In this document: piece after piece, positions 19,155 through 27,466 of the stretch
Numbering within the stretch: the stretch's first letter is position 1
Layout: each line of letters begins with the position of its first letter
DNA from: Burkholderia humptydooensis
GTDB taxonomy: Bacteria > Pseudomonadota > Gammaproteobacteria > Burkholderiales > Burkholderiaceae
NCBI RefSeq assembly: GCF_001513745.1
Contig: NZ_CP013382.1
Location: forward strand, 2,480,001-2,544,000
Length of the DNA: 64,000 nucleotides
Reading direction: 5' to 3'
Notes under the pieces: generated by a model
The model's database searches: none
What the model saw: only the letters and a program-made list of their open reading frames with translations
Told to the model about the DNA's origin: nothing
Program-made: the position numbers and the translations under genes

Positions 19155-20432
19155 TCAATAGCCCATCAACTGCTGGTAGCCGACCCAGAACTTGCGGATC
19201 AGGCTTTCGGTGATCGCCGTGTCCTGCTGGTCCGGATTGCCGCGCGACATCTCGATCACCGACGCCGCGTGCGCATCGCGCACGGTGCCGCGCTGGACGA
19301 GCTCGGTCGCCTCGGTGTCCTCCATCGAGATATAGCCGGCGGGCCCGACGAGGTTTGCCTGCCTGATCCGCAAATCGCGCAGCTCGGGCGTGTCGTCCGC
19401 GTAGCCGAAGAAGTGGAAGATCAGCTCGAAGTTCTTCGGCCCCTTCGGCAGCAGTTGGCGCGCGACGAGCGTGTTGTGGATCTGCTGGATCACGAGCTGC
19501 GGGAAGATCGGCTGGATATGATTCGTCGTGTCCTCGTCGTATTCGGATACCAGCGCGAGGATCGAATCGTCCTCGAGCGAAAAACCTTCGTCGAACGAAC
19601 GGATGTTCTGCTGCTTGTACGCGGTCGCGGTGTCCGCGTCGTCGCGCGTCTTCGTCATCGTGATGATGCTGTGCAGCCCGTGCGTCGCGTCCGGGATCGA
19701 ACGCGCCTTCATCCCGACGCGGAAGATGTTGAACGTCGTATGGAACAGATGCAGCATGCTCGCGTGATACGGGTCCTTCACGTTCTCGAAGTACAGCTTC
19801 CAGTTCGATTTCGAGAACTGCCGTGTGCAGCCGAGATACTCGATCGGCTTGTGGAAGATCCGGTCGATCCACGGCCGCATCTGCGCGCCGAGGTAATCGG
19901 GTAGCGGCGCGACGGCGTCGCTGAACGTCGCGAACACGAGGCCCTTGTAGCTGTCGACTTGCAGCTTGCGCAGCCCGTGGTTTTTCGGATCGAAATCCGC
20001 GGGCATTCCGGCCATGCCCTTCTGGCCGCGCCGGAACGGCACGCCGAGCAGGTTGCCTTGGCTGTCGAAGCTCCATTGGTGATATACGCACGTGTGCGAG
20101 CTTGCGTTGCCGCGCGCCTTGCGGCACACCTGCGCGCCGCGATGCGCGCAGCGGTTCACCCACGCGGCGAGTGTGCCGTCCTCGCGGCGCGTGACGACGA
20201 CGGGCGTATCGCCGACGAACGTGCTCTTGAAGTCGCCCGGCTTCGGGATTTCCGCTTCGAGCGCGACGAAATTCCACGTCTGCCCGCGGAAGATTCGCTC
20301 CTGCTCGCGGTCGTACACCGCTTGCGAGCTGAACACCTTGTACGGCACGCGCGAGCCGTCGTCGTGCGGGAATCGCACGTCGGACGAATCGGTGTGATCG
20401 ATCAGTATCACTGGAGATTCGGTCGGGTCCAT
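19155..20432 (-). CDS. andAc: Anthranilate 1,2-dioxygenase large subunit (AndAc-like)
   Basis: A 425-residue Rieske non-haem iron oxygenase alpha subunit. The Rieske cluster ligands are C95/H97 (CAHRG) and C115/H118 (CVYHQW). The mononuclear iron ligands fall in DPYHASMLH (H223, H228; D220 bridges the sites). It inserts O2 into anthranilate to give catechol with loss of CO2 and ammonia. Substrate is assigned from the complete andAcAdAbAa order and the adjacent AraC-type regulator; a related aromatic acid is possible. A Shine-Dalgarno (AGGAGA) sits 5 nt before the ATG, directly next to the hairpin-repeat array. Confidence 0.82.
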   Translation of the reverse strand: MDPTESPVILIDHTDSSDVRFPHDDGSRVPYKVFSSQAVYDREQERIFRGQTWNFVALEAEIPKPGDFKSTFVGDTPVVVTRREDGTLAAWVNRCAHRGAQVCRKARGNASSHTCVYHQWSFDSQGNLLGVPFRRGQKGMAGMPADFDPKNHGLRKLQVDSYKGLVFATFSDAVAPLPDYLGAQMRPWIDRIFHKPIEYLGCTRQFSKSNWKLYFENVKDPYHASMLHLFHTTFNIFRVGMKARSIPDATHGLHSIITMTKTRDDADTATAYKQQNIRSFDEGFSLEDDSILALVSEYDEDTTNHIQPIFPQLVIQQIHNTLVARQLLPKGPKNFELIFHFFGYADDTPELRDLRIRQANLVGPAGYISMEDTEATELVQRGTVRDAHAASVIEMSRGNPDQQDTAITESLIRKFWVGYQQLMGY

Positions 20433-20446
20433 TGTTGTCTCCTGTC

Positions 20447-20740
20447 GATCGGAGTTAGCGCTTCAGCGCTTACTCCGATCCCATGCCGTGGTTGACCAGA
20501 GTTAGCGCTTCAGCGCTTACTCTGGTCCCTCGGCGGTCGATCGGAGTTAGCGCTTCAGCGCTTGCTCCGATCCCATGCCGTGGTTGACCAGAGTTAGCGC
20601 TTCAGCGCTTACTCTGGTCCCTCGGCGGTCGACCGCAGTTAGCGCTTCAGCGCTTGCTCCGATCCCATGCCGTGGTTGACCAGAGCTGGCGCTTCAGCGC
20701 TTACTCTGGTCCCTCGGCGGTCGACCGCAGTTAGCGCTAA
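20447..20740. repeat. Array of 92-bp units, each with two 34-nt hairpins, in the andAc leader
   Basis: Three complete 92-bp units start their first hairpin at 20447, 20539 and 20631; a fourth starts at 20723 and is cut by the insertion sequence at 20740. Each unit holds hairpin A (GATCGGAGTTAGCGCT arm) and hairpin B (GACCAGAGTTAGCGCT arm), both with a near-perfect inverted arm and a loop of about two bases. The core AGCGCT-TC-AGCGCT is nearly invariant, and the linkers (CCATGCCGTGGTT; CCTCGGCG) are conserved too. The array ends only four bases before the andAc Shine-Dalgarno. Regulator sites, attenuator-type RNA hairpins or a REP-like element are all possible. Confidence 0.85.
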
Positions 20741-21653
20741 GAGACGGTTTCAAAAAGAGTCCAAGGGGCTGTTAACTTTTTCAGCATCCTGTTAACCTTG
20801 GCCGTCGTGACAGACGGGCCAAGGAGATGGGTAAGCCAATCATTGATGACGAACTGTGGGCACTGATCGAAGCACTGCTACCTCCGCCAAAGCCGCGCCG
20901 CTTCAAGTACCCCGGTCGCAAGCCGGTAGCGGACCGTGCGGCTTTGACGGGCATACTTTTTGTGCTGAAGACGGGCATTCGTTGGCGCGACTTACCGTCC
21001 GAAATGGGATGCGGCTCAGGCGTAAGTTGTTGGCGCAGGCTGCGCGATTGGCAGCAAGCCGGTGTGTGGGATCGACTGCACGCGGTGCTGCTGGCGAAAC
21101 TGCGAGCAGCCGAGAAGATCGACTTCTCCCGTGTGGTCGTCGACTCATCGTCGATTCGTGCGGTTGGGGCGGGCGAAAAACTGGCCCGAACCCCACCGAT
21201 CGAGCTCGACCCGGGTCGAAGCACCACATCGCCACCGACGCCAACGGAACGCCGATCGCGGCGATCCTGACCGGCGCCAATCGTAACGACGTCACCCAAC
21301 TGGTTCCGCTGATCGAGGCCATTGTGCCGATCGGCGGCGTGCGTGGACGGCCTCTGAGCCGTCCTGCCCGCGTCTACGCCGACCGTGGTTACGACCACGA
21401 CAAATACCGACGCATCCTTCACGAGCGCAACATCCCCACCAGCATCGCGCGGCGCGGTCAGCCGCACGGTAGTGGCCTTGGAAAAGTCCGTTGGGTCGTC
21501 GAACGTACTCATGCTTGGCTGCATCATTTCCGCCGTCTACGTATTCGCTTTGAACGTCGCGCCGACATTCACGAAGCGTTCCTCAAACTCGGCTGCTGCC
21601 TGATCTGCTGGAATACCCTGCGGCGAGCCCAGCAGTCTTTATGAAACCGTCTC
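20741..21653 (+). mobile_element. IS5-family (IS427-group-like) insertion sequence
   Basis: The element is bounded by near-perfect inverted ends: GAGACGGTTTCAAAAAGAGT at the left and, inverted, GAGACGGTTTCATAAAGACT at the right. A TAA on each side is a probable 3-bp target duplication. Length is 913 bp. It interrupts the fourth unit of the hairpin array; unit sequence resumes at 21654 (AAGCGCTTGCTCCGATCCC). It separates the AraC-type regulator from the andA promoter region. Confidence 0.88.
20827..21644 (+). CDS. IS5-family transposase, two frames joined by -1 frameshift
   Basis: Frame 1 (20827-21270) starts [20 protein letters not shown] and carries the first catalytic Asp region ([16 protein letters not shown]). 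The rest continues in the -1 frame to 21644, with [16 protein letters not shown], the second Asp region (VYADRGYD) and the final Glu region ([10 protein letters not shown]). The switch lies at the A-rich run GAAAAAC near 21174-21180, a plausible slippery site. Such orfA/orfB frameshifting is usual in this group, so the element may be active. Confidence 0.8.
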
Positions 21654-21680
21654 TAAAGCGCTTGCTCCGATCCCATGCAA
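21654..21680. repeat. Remainder of the hairpin-repeat unit beyond the insertion sequence
   Basis: Sequence resuming after the insertion matches the second arm of hairpin A (AGCGCTTGCTCCGATCCCATG) and then departs from the unit. The array therefore predates the insertion and was split by it. Confidence 0.75.
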
Positions 21681-21886
21681 GATGCTTGCGATTGACGCGA
21701 TCGACAATCCGCCTGACGACACCGATTTTTGAAACGCTAGAATTCGCCGTCTATCCGGAAAGTGCGATTGCGGCGACGCAGTATCCACTTCCGGCGGATT
21801 TCCGCGCTACGATGCGCGCATCAGACATGCCGCCCGGCCGACGAACGATATTCAGGACGCCGGCGCTTTGTGCGAGGCAGACGATC

Positions 21887-22852
21887 ATGCCCCCGACCCC
21901 ATTCGATCCGCTCGCGCTGCGCGAGCACCGGCTATTCGAATCGCGCGATCTCGACGAGACGCGCGAGCGGATCTCGCGCGTGATGCAGCCGCACGCGCTG
22001 CTGCCGGACGGCACGCGTCACGGGCCGTCGCACATGGATTTCGTGCGGCTCGGCGGGCTAGGAATCGGGACCATCGCGTTCGGCGACGCCATGCGGGTGC
22101 GCGTGGATGCGGTCGACGGCTACCACCTGCTGATGTTTTGTCTGACGGGTGCCGCGCAGGTTCGCACGATGGGCCGCGCGTTCGACGTCGATGCGCACAC
22201 GGGCGTGCTGTGCGCGCCCGGCGAGCCGTTCGACGCGCATCTGTCCCGCGATTGCGAGCAGTTCGTCCTCCGTATCGATGCGGCGACGCTCGCCGCGCAC
22301 GCGGGCGACACGGCGGCGTCGCTCGATCCGGTGATCGGCGTAGACGATTCGGCGCTGAGCGCGTGGATGCAGCAACTGAAGCTCGTCGCGCGCTCGCCGG
22401 AACTGCTCGCGAGCGCGAGCGCGAACCCGCGCGTCGCGGCGCGGCTCGAACAGTTGCTGCTCGATCTGCTGATCGACGGGCATCCGCCTGCCGCGGCGCC
22501 CGCGCGGCGCGCCGATCCGGCGCCGGGCTTCGTGCGGCGCGCGCAGGAGTTCATCTACGCGCAGCTCGCGCAGCCGCTGCAACTCGCGGACATCGCGCAG
22601 GCGGCAGGCGTGCCCGAGCGCACGCTGCGCGATGGTTTCCTGCAGTTTCGCGGAATGAGCCCGATGCAATACCTGCGCAAGCTGCGCCTCGACCGCGCGC
22701 GCGACCTGCTGCGCACGGCGGCGCCCGACCGCAGGATCGCCGAGATCGCGCTCGACTGCGGTTTCGCGCACTTCGGCCGCTTCGCGATCGCCTACCGCGA
22801 GCGGTTCGGCGAGCTGCCGTCCGCGACGCTGGCCGATCGGCGCGACGCCTGA
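21887..22852 (+). CDS. andR: AraC/XylS-family regulator, likely activator of andA (AndR-like)
   Basis: A 321-residue AraC/XylS regulator. An N-terminal ~190-residue cupin-like ligand-binding domain of the AraC_binding_2 type precedes two helix-turn-helix motifs ([19 protein letters not shown] and [23 protein letters not shown] region). B. cepacia DBO1 uses an AraC/XylS protein, AndR, encoded divergently from andAc; this gene has the same position and orientation. ATG 21887 ([15 protein letters not shown]) fits the domain start. The IS and hairpin array now lie between it and andAc. Confidence 0.75.
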   Translation: MPPTPFDPLALREHRLFESRDLDETRERISRVMQPHALLPDGTRHGPSHMDFVRLGGLGIGTIAFGDAMRVRVDAVDGYHLLMFCLTGAAQVRTMGRAFDVDAHTGVLCAPGEPFDAHLSRDCEQFVLRIDAATLAAHAGDTAASLDPVIGVDDSALSAWMQQLKLVARSPELLASASANPRVAARLEQLLLDLLIDGHPPAAAPARRADPAPGFVRRAQEFIYAQLAQPLQLADIAQAAGVPERTLRDGFLQFRGMSPMQYLRKLRLDRARDLLRTAAPDRRIAEIALDCGFAHFGRFAIAYRERFGELPSATLADRRDA

Positions 22853-22924
22853 TTCTTGCGCCATCCTTCGCCCGCGCGCGGCATCCGGCGCGGCGCACGC
22901 GCACAAGGGAGACGGCGCGCGGCG

Positions 22925-23812
22925 TCAGCGGCCTGCCATCAACTCGCGCGCGAGCGAGCAGAACAGCCCGGTCGCGCGGCTTTCGTCGTGCAGCCGCCGG
23001 CTCAGGATGATCGGCGACGTCGCGACGGGCTCCGGCAGCCGCCGGTAGACGACGCCCTTCACCCGCACCCCTTCGACGCTCTCCGGCACGAGCGACACGC
23101 CGACCTGCGCCGCGACGAGCCCGAGCGCCGTCTGCAGCTCGCGCACCTCGTGCACCGCAGCGGGCGCGAGCCCGCCGTCGCGCAGCGCGGACAGTTGCTG
23201 ATCGGCGAAGCTCGGCCGCGGCGTGCTCGGATACACGATCAGCGTCTGCCCGGCGATGTCCGCGAGCGAGATCGGCGCACCGGGCGCGGCGAGCGGATGC
23301 CCGTGCGGCAACGCCGCGATCAGCCGCTCCTCGACGAGCACCTCGCGCACGAGCTGTTCGTCGTCGAAGCGCAGCCGGCCGAAGCCGATGTCGATGCGCC
23401 CGCCCTTCAGCGCGCCGAGCTGCTCGAGCGTGAACATTTCGATCAGTGACAGCTCGACGGCCGGAGCCGCCTCGCGAAACGCGCGAATCACGTCGGGCAG
23501 CGCGCCGTACAGCGTCGACGGCACGAAGCCGATCACGATCCGCTCGGCCGCCTGCGCGAGCCGCCGCGTGAGCGGCGCGAGCTCGTCGGCCTGCTCGAGC
23601 ACGCGCCGCGCCTGCGCGTACAGCACCCGCCCGGCGTCGGTCAGCTTGAGCGGCCGCGCGCCGCGCTCGAAGAGCGGCAGGCCGATCTCGTCCTCGATCA
23701 GTTGGAGCTGACGGCTCAACGGCGGCTGCGTCATGTGCAGCCGTTGCGCGGCGCGCGTGATGTTCATCTCCTCGGCCACCGCGATGAAGTACCGGAGCTG
23801 ACGCAGTTCCAT
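22925..23812 (-). CDS. catR: LysR-family regulator of catechol genes (CatR-like)
   Basis: A 295-residue LysR regulator. The winged helix-turn-helix is at residues ~3-60 (NITRAAQRLHMTQPPLSRQL); the effector domain contains VIGFVPSTLYGALPDVIRAF, as in the CatM/BenM group that senses cis,cis-muconate. It is divergent from catB, the classic catR-catB arrangement. The start MELRQLRYF at 23812 was chosen; upstream frame continuation to 23911 overlaps the operator region. An ATAC-N7-GTAT site begins three bases upstream of the start codon, so autoregulation is likely. Confidence 0.82.
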   Translation of the reverse strand: MELRQLRYFIAVAEEMNITRAAQRLHMTQPPLSRQLQLIEDEIGLPLFERGARPLKLTDAGRVLYAQARRVLEQADELAPLTRRLAQAAERIVIGFVPSTLYGALPDVIRAFREAAPAVELSLIEMFTLEQLGALKGGRIDIGFGRLRFDDEQLVREVLVEERLIAALPHGHPLAAPGAPISLADIAGQTLIVYPSTPRPSFADQQLSALRDGGLAPAAVHEVRELQTALGLVAAQVGVSLVPESVEGVRVKGVVYRRLPEPVATSPIILSRRLHDESRATGLFCSLARELMAGR

Positions 23813-23814
23813 GC

Positions 23815-23829
23815 ATACCTCGAAAGTAT
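23815..23829. promoter_or_regulatory. BenM/CatM-type operator in the catR-catB intergenic region
   Basis: ATAC-CTCGAAA-GTAT matches the ATAC-N7-GTAT consensus known for BenM/CatM exactly. A second, weaker half-site (GTGT at 23847-23850) is about two helical turns away and runs into the element GTGTTGGACGCC (23847-23858), also present in the ben promoter region. Confidence 0.75.
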
Positions 23830-23901
23830 GGAAGTAGTCGGAAAGGGTGTTGGACGCCGTCGCGCGTTTGTTTCTACCATGTGTGCGACAGGAGGATTCC
23901 G

Positions 23902-25065
23902 ATGATAGCAACAGGCATCACGATCGACCGAGTCACGATCGACCGGGTCACGATCGACCGGGTCGACACGCTGCTCGTCGACGTGCCGACGATCCGGCCG
24001 CACCGGCTCGCGGTCGCGACGATGAATTGCCAGACGCTCGTGCTCGTCCGCGTTCGATGCTCGGACGGTATCGAGGGCGTCGGCGAAGGCACGACGATCG
24101 GCGGTCTCGCATACGGCGAAGAGAGCCCCGAGAGCATCAAGACGAACATCGACGCCTATTTCGCGCCGCTGTTGCAAGGCGCGGACGCAACCCGCCCGGG
24201 CGCCGCGATGGCGCGCGTGCGCAAGCTGCTCCAGGGCAACCGCTTCGCGAAGTGCGCGCTAGAGACCGCGCTCTTCGACGCGCACGCGCGCCGGCTCGGC
24301 GTGCCGCTGTCCGAGCTGTTCGGCGGCAGGACGACCGATGCGCTCGACGTGGCGTGGACGCTCGCGAGCGGCGATACCGCGCGCGATATTGCGGAGGCCG
24401 AAGCGATGCTCGAAGCGCGCCGCCATCGCGCGTTCAAGCTGAAGATCGGCGCGCGGGCGGTGGCCGACGACGTCGCGCACGTCGTCGCGATCAAGCGCGC
24501 GCTCGGCGAGCACGGCGACGTGCGCGTCGACGTGAACCAGGCGTGGACCGAGAGCGAGGCCGTGTGGGCCGGCGCGCGGCTCGCGGACGCGGGCGTGAGC
24601 CTCGTCGAGCAACCGATCGCCGCGGCGAATCGCGCGGGCCTCAAGCGCCTGACCGCACTCGCGCACATTCCGATCATGGCCGACGAGGCACTGCACGGCC
24701 CCGTCGATGCATTCGCGCTCGCCCGCGATCGCGCGGCCGACGTGTTCGCGGTGAAGATCGCACAGTCGGGCGGCCTGCAAGGCGCGGCAGCCGTCGCGGC
24801 GATCGCGGCCGCAGCCGGCATCGATCTGTACGGCGGCACGATGCTCGAAGGCGCGGCCGGCACGATCGCGTCCGCGCAACTGTTCAGCACGTTCGGCGCG
24901 CTCGAGTGGGGTACCGAGCTGTTCGGCCCGCTGCTGCTGACCGAGGAGATCCTCGTCGAGCCGCTGCGCTACGAGGATTTCAAGCTGCACCTGCCGGCCG
25001 CCCCCGGTCTCGGCATCGCTTTCGACTGGGCCCGCATCGAGCGGATGCGACGCAAGGCCCGCTGA
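23902..25065 (+). CDS. catB: Muconate cycloisomerase
   Basis: A 387-residue enolase-superfamily enzyme that converts cis,cis-muconate to muconolactone. The catalytic lysines lie in FKLKIG and AVKIAQSGG; the metal-binding acids are in DVNQAW, EQP and MADEAL. An AGGAGG at 23889-23894 places the start at ATG 23902. The N-terminus carries an in-frame triplication of Thr-Ile-Asp-Arg-Val before the usual VDTLLVDVPTIRPHRL. It is followed by catA after 31 nt. Confidence 0.9.
   Translation: MIATGITIDRVTIDRVTIDRVDTLLVDVPTIRPHRLAVATMNCQTLVLVRVRCSDGIEGVGEGTTIGGLAYGEESPESIKTNIDAYFAPLLQGADATRPGAAMARVRKLLQGNRFAKCALETALFDAHARRLGVPLSELFGGRTTDALDVAWTLASGDTARDIAEAEAMLEARRHRAFKLKIGARAVADDVAHVVAIKRALGEHGDVRVDVNQAWTESEAVWAGARLADAGVSLVEQPIAAANRAGLKRLTALAHIPIMADEALHGPVDAFALARDRAADVFAVKIAQSGGLQGAAAVAAIAAAAGIDLYGGTMLEGAAGTIASAQLFSTFGALEWGTELFGPLLLTEEILVEPLRYEDFKLHLPAAPGLGIAFDWARIERMRRKAR
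23917..23961 (+). repeat. Three 15-bp direct repeats at the catB N-terminus
   Basis: Three units of 15 bp (consensus GTCACGATCGACCGG) lie in frame and encode (I/V)TIDR three times. Typical muconate cycloisomerases have one such segment here, so this is likely a local slippage expansion. Confidence 0.8.
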
Positions 25066-25096
25066 CCCACGCCACTATTCGATATTGGAGACACTG

Positions 25097-25999
25097 ATGA
25101 ACAAGGAAGCCATCGACGCCCTGCTGAAATCGTTCGACGACGCCGCGACGAAGCCCGGCAACCCGCGCACGCGCGCGATCGTCAACCGGATCGTGAGGGA
25201 CCTGTGCTACACGATCGAGGATTTCGACGTGCAGCCGAGCGAGTTCTGGACCGCGCTCAACTACCTGAACGAAGCCGGCAAGGAATTCGGCCTCATCGCA
25301 GCCGGCCTCGGCTTCGAGCGCTTCCTCGACGTGCGGATGGACGAGGCCGAAGCGAAGGCGGGCCTGCAAGGCGGTACGCCGCGCACGATCGAAGGGCCGC
25401 TGTACGTCGCGGGCGCGCCGGAATCGGTCGGCCATGCGCGGCTCGACGACGGCACCGATCTGGGCCGCACGCTCGTGATGCGCGGCCGCGTGCTCGGCGA
25501 GGACGGTGCGCCGCTCGCGAATGCGCTCGTCGAAGTCTGGCATGCGAACCATCTCGGCAATTATTCGTACTTCGATCCGTCGCAGCCCGCGTTCAACCTG
25601 CGCCGCTCGATCCGCACCGACGCCGAAGGCCGCTACAGCTTCCGCAGCGTGCTGCCCGTCGGCTACAGCGTGCCGCCCGGCAGCAAGACCGAGCAGTTGC
25701 TCGACCAGCTCGGCCGCCACGGCCACCGCCCCGCGCACATTCACTTCTTCGTGTCGGCGTCCGGCCATCGCAAGCTGACGACGCAGATCAACATCGAGGG
25801 CGACCCGCACATCTGGGATGACTTCGCGTTCGCGACGCGCGAAGAACTGATTCCGAAGATCGCGCAGGCGGAAGGCGCGCGAGGCAAGCCCTATGGCATC
25901 GACGGCCAGTTCGCGCTGATCGACTTCGATTTCACGCTGACGCGCGAGCGCGGCGACGTGCCGGCAAGCGAAGTCGAGCGTGTGCGCGCGCAGGCGTGA
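25097..25999 (+). CDS. catA: Catechol 1,2-dioxygenase
   Basis: A 300-residue intradiol ring-cleavage dioxygenase that turns catechol into cis,cis-muconate. The four ferric-iron ligands are visible: Y156 (NYSYFDP), Y190 (VGYSVPP), H214 and H216 (PAHIHFF). The helical N-terminal dimer domain occupies residues ~1-100. ATG 25097 follows TTGGAG; an earlier in-frame ATG at 25085 would add four residues. It receives catechol from both the anthranilate and the benzoate routes encoded in this window. The next gene of the operon, catC, is separated by an insertion sequence. Confidence 0.93.
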   Translation: MNKEAIDALLKSFDDAATKPGNPRTRAIVNRIVRDLCYTIEDFDVQPSEFWTALNYLNEAGKEFGLIAAGLGFERFLDVRMDEAEAKAGLQGGTPRTIEGPLYVAGAPESVGHARLDDGTDLGRTLVMRGRVLGEDGAPLANALVEVWHANHLGNYSYFDPSQPAFNLRRSIRTDAEGRYSFRSVLPVGYSVPPGSKTEQLLDQLGRHGHRPAHIHFFVSASGHRKLTTQINIEGDPHIWDDFAFATREELIPKIAQAEGARGKPYGIDGQFALIDFDFTLTRERGDVPASEVERVRAQA

Positions 26000-26157
26000 T
26001 CCGCGTCGCCGTCACGTTCGTCGCAAGGAGAATTGAAATGAACGCGTCCCACCCGAAACCGTGAGAGCAGAGGAAGTGGGTGGATCCTCACGGGCCAACG
26101 GCATCGAAGTGCCCAAGTGGAAAATGCACGCATTTCCCGGCAACCGGAGGATCCACG

Positions 26158-27177
26158 ATGAACAGTATGGCAGTGGGCGTAGATATCGCCAAGAACGTGT
26201 TCCAGGTGCATTACGTCGCTCAGGGCAGCGGAGAGATCGTCAACAAGCCGATCAAGCGGGCGAAGTTTCTGGAGCACTTCGCGAACCGTGCGCGGTGCCT
26301 GATTGGGATGGAGGCGTGCGGCGGCGCACACCACTGGGCGCGGGAACTGACGCGGCTGGGTCATGAGGTCAGGCTGATGCCAGCGGAGTTCGTGAAGGCA
26401 TTCAACATCCGCAACAAGAATGATGCGGCGGACGCGCGGGCGATCTGGCTGGCGGTGCAGCAGCCGTGCAAGCCGGTGGCGATGAAGACGGAAATGCAGC
26501 AGGCGATGCTGGCGCTGCACCGGATGCGCGAGCAGTTGGTGAAGTTCCGCACGATGCAGAGCAACGGACTGCGCGGGTTACTGACGGAATACGGCGAGGT
26601 GATGAGCCGGGGGCGAGCGAAACTGGACAAGGCCATCCCGGCGGCACTTGACCGGCTCGCGGAGCGCCTGCCGGCGGCGCTGATCGATACGTTGCGGGAG
26701 CAGTGGAGCGGGTTGGCGAGGCTGGACGGGCAGATCGCCGAGATCGAACGCCGGATGCGTGAATGGAAGAAGGAGGATGGAGCGGTTGCGGCGATCAGCG
26801 AGATTCCCGGCGTGGGGCTGCTGACGGCAACAGCGGCGGTGGCGATGATGGGCGATCCGAAGGCATTCAGTTCGGGGCGCGAGTTTGCGGCGTGGGCCGG
26901 CCTGGTACCGAAGCAGACCGGCTCGGGCGGCAAGGTGAACCTGCACGGGATCAGCCGGCGCGGCGACACCTATCTGCGAACACTGCTGATTCACGGCGCG
27001 CGAAGCGTGTTGAGTCATGCGAAGGAGCCCGGCCCGTGGGTCGAGCAGATGAAGAAACGGCGGCCAGCGAATGTGGTGATCGTGGCGCTGGCCAACAAGA
27101 TGGCGCGGACGATCTGGGCGGTGCTCGCTCATGACCGGCCGTACCGGAAGGACTACGTGAGCGTGAAGCCAGCTTGA
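26158..27177 (+). CDS. IS110-family DEDD transposase
   Basis: A 339-residue transposase. The N-terminal RuvC-like DEDD domain shows VGVDIAKNVFQVH, IGMEACGGAHHWA and the Asp pair in NKNDAADARAI. The C-terminal Tnp_20 domain includes IPGVGLLTATAAVAMMGD and the Ser-containing region FAAWAGLVPKQTGSGGK. All expected acidic residues are present and the frame is intact, so it may be functional. ATG 26158 follows CCGGAGG. Confidence 0.9.
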   Translation: MNSMAVGVDIAKNVFQVHYVAQGSGEIVNKPIKRAKFLEHFANRARCLIGMEACGGAHHWARELTRLGHEVRLMPAEFVKAFNIRNKNDAADARAIWLAVQQPCKPVAMKTEMQQAMLALHRMREQLVKFRTMQSNGLRGLLTEYGEVMSRGRAKLDKAIPAALDRLAERLPAALIDTLREQWSGLARLDGQIAEIERRMREWKKEDGAVAAISEIPGVGLLTATAAVAMMGDPKAFSSGREFAAWAGLVPKQTGSGGKVNLHGISRRGDTYLRTLLIHGARSVLSHAKEPGPWVEQMKKRRPANVVIVALANKMARTIWAVLAHDRPYRKDYVSVKPA

Positions 27178-27444
27178 GTGGCTCACGCAAGAGTAGAAAG
27201 ATCAACGCTTAACACAGGGTGAACGTCGAAAGGTTGCGCAGCAATCGAGTGTGATGACAAATCAGGTAGGACCGGGACTCGCTAAACCTGAATGGCTTGA
27301 AGAGCTCCGAAAGCTCGCCAGGAGAATGAGGTGCGAGTCAGCGTATTTCATAGGGGCCCGCAGCGGCAGGACCGGCTGCAACAAGGCCGGATATAGAGCT
27401 GCAGCCCATCCTGTCCGTTAAAACACACGAAAACTGTTGCAAAC
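27178..27444 (+). ncRNA. Candidate bridge RNA / seekRNA region of the IS110-family element
   Basis: This 267-bp non-coding stretch lies between the transposase stop and the right inverted repeat, where IS1111-group elements encode their guide RNA (bridge RNA or seekRNA). It contains a small hairpin, CTCGC (27314-27318) / GCGAG (27333-27337), whose 14-base loop includes AGGAGAAT (27320-27327). The same 8 bases occur in the flank at 26026-26033, just left of the insertion point. That is what a target-recognition loop would look like, but the match is short and purine-rich. RNA ends are not defined. Confidence 0.5.
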
Positions 27445-27466
27445 GGGACGCGTTCATATAGAAGCC

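Larger units (their letters stand above)
26038..27457 (+). mobile_element. IS110-family (IS1111-group-like) insertion sequence between catA and catC
   Basis: A perfect 13-bp inverted repeat (ATGAACGCGTCCC at 26038-26050; its complement at 27445-27457) brackets a DEDD transposase gene and a 267-bp non-coding right end. Subterminal repeats and a long right end are features of the IS1111 group, in which the true tips lie a few bases outside the repeats. The ribosome-binding site AAGGAG (26025-26030) lies left of the element and the catC ATG (27467) right of it. The exact outer bases are uncertain by several nucleotides. Confidence 0.85.

Noticed and set aside
20447-20740. CRISPR-like array
   Set aside because: Repeats are 92-bp units with conserved linkers, not short repeats with unique spacers, and no cas genes are present.
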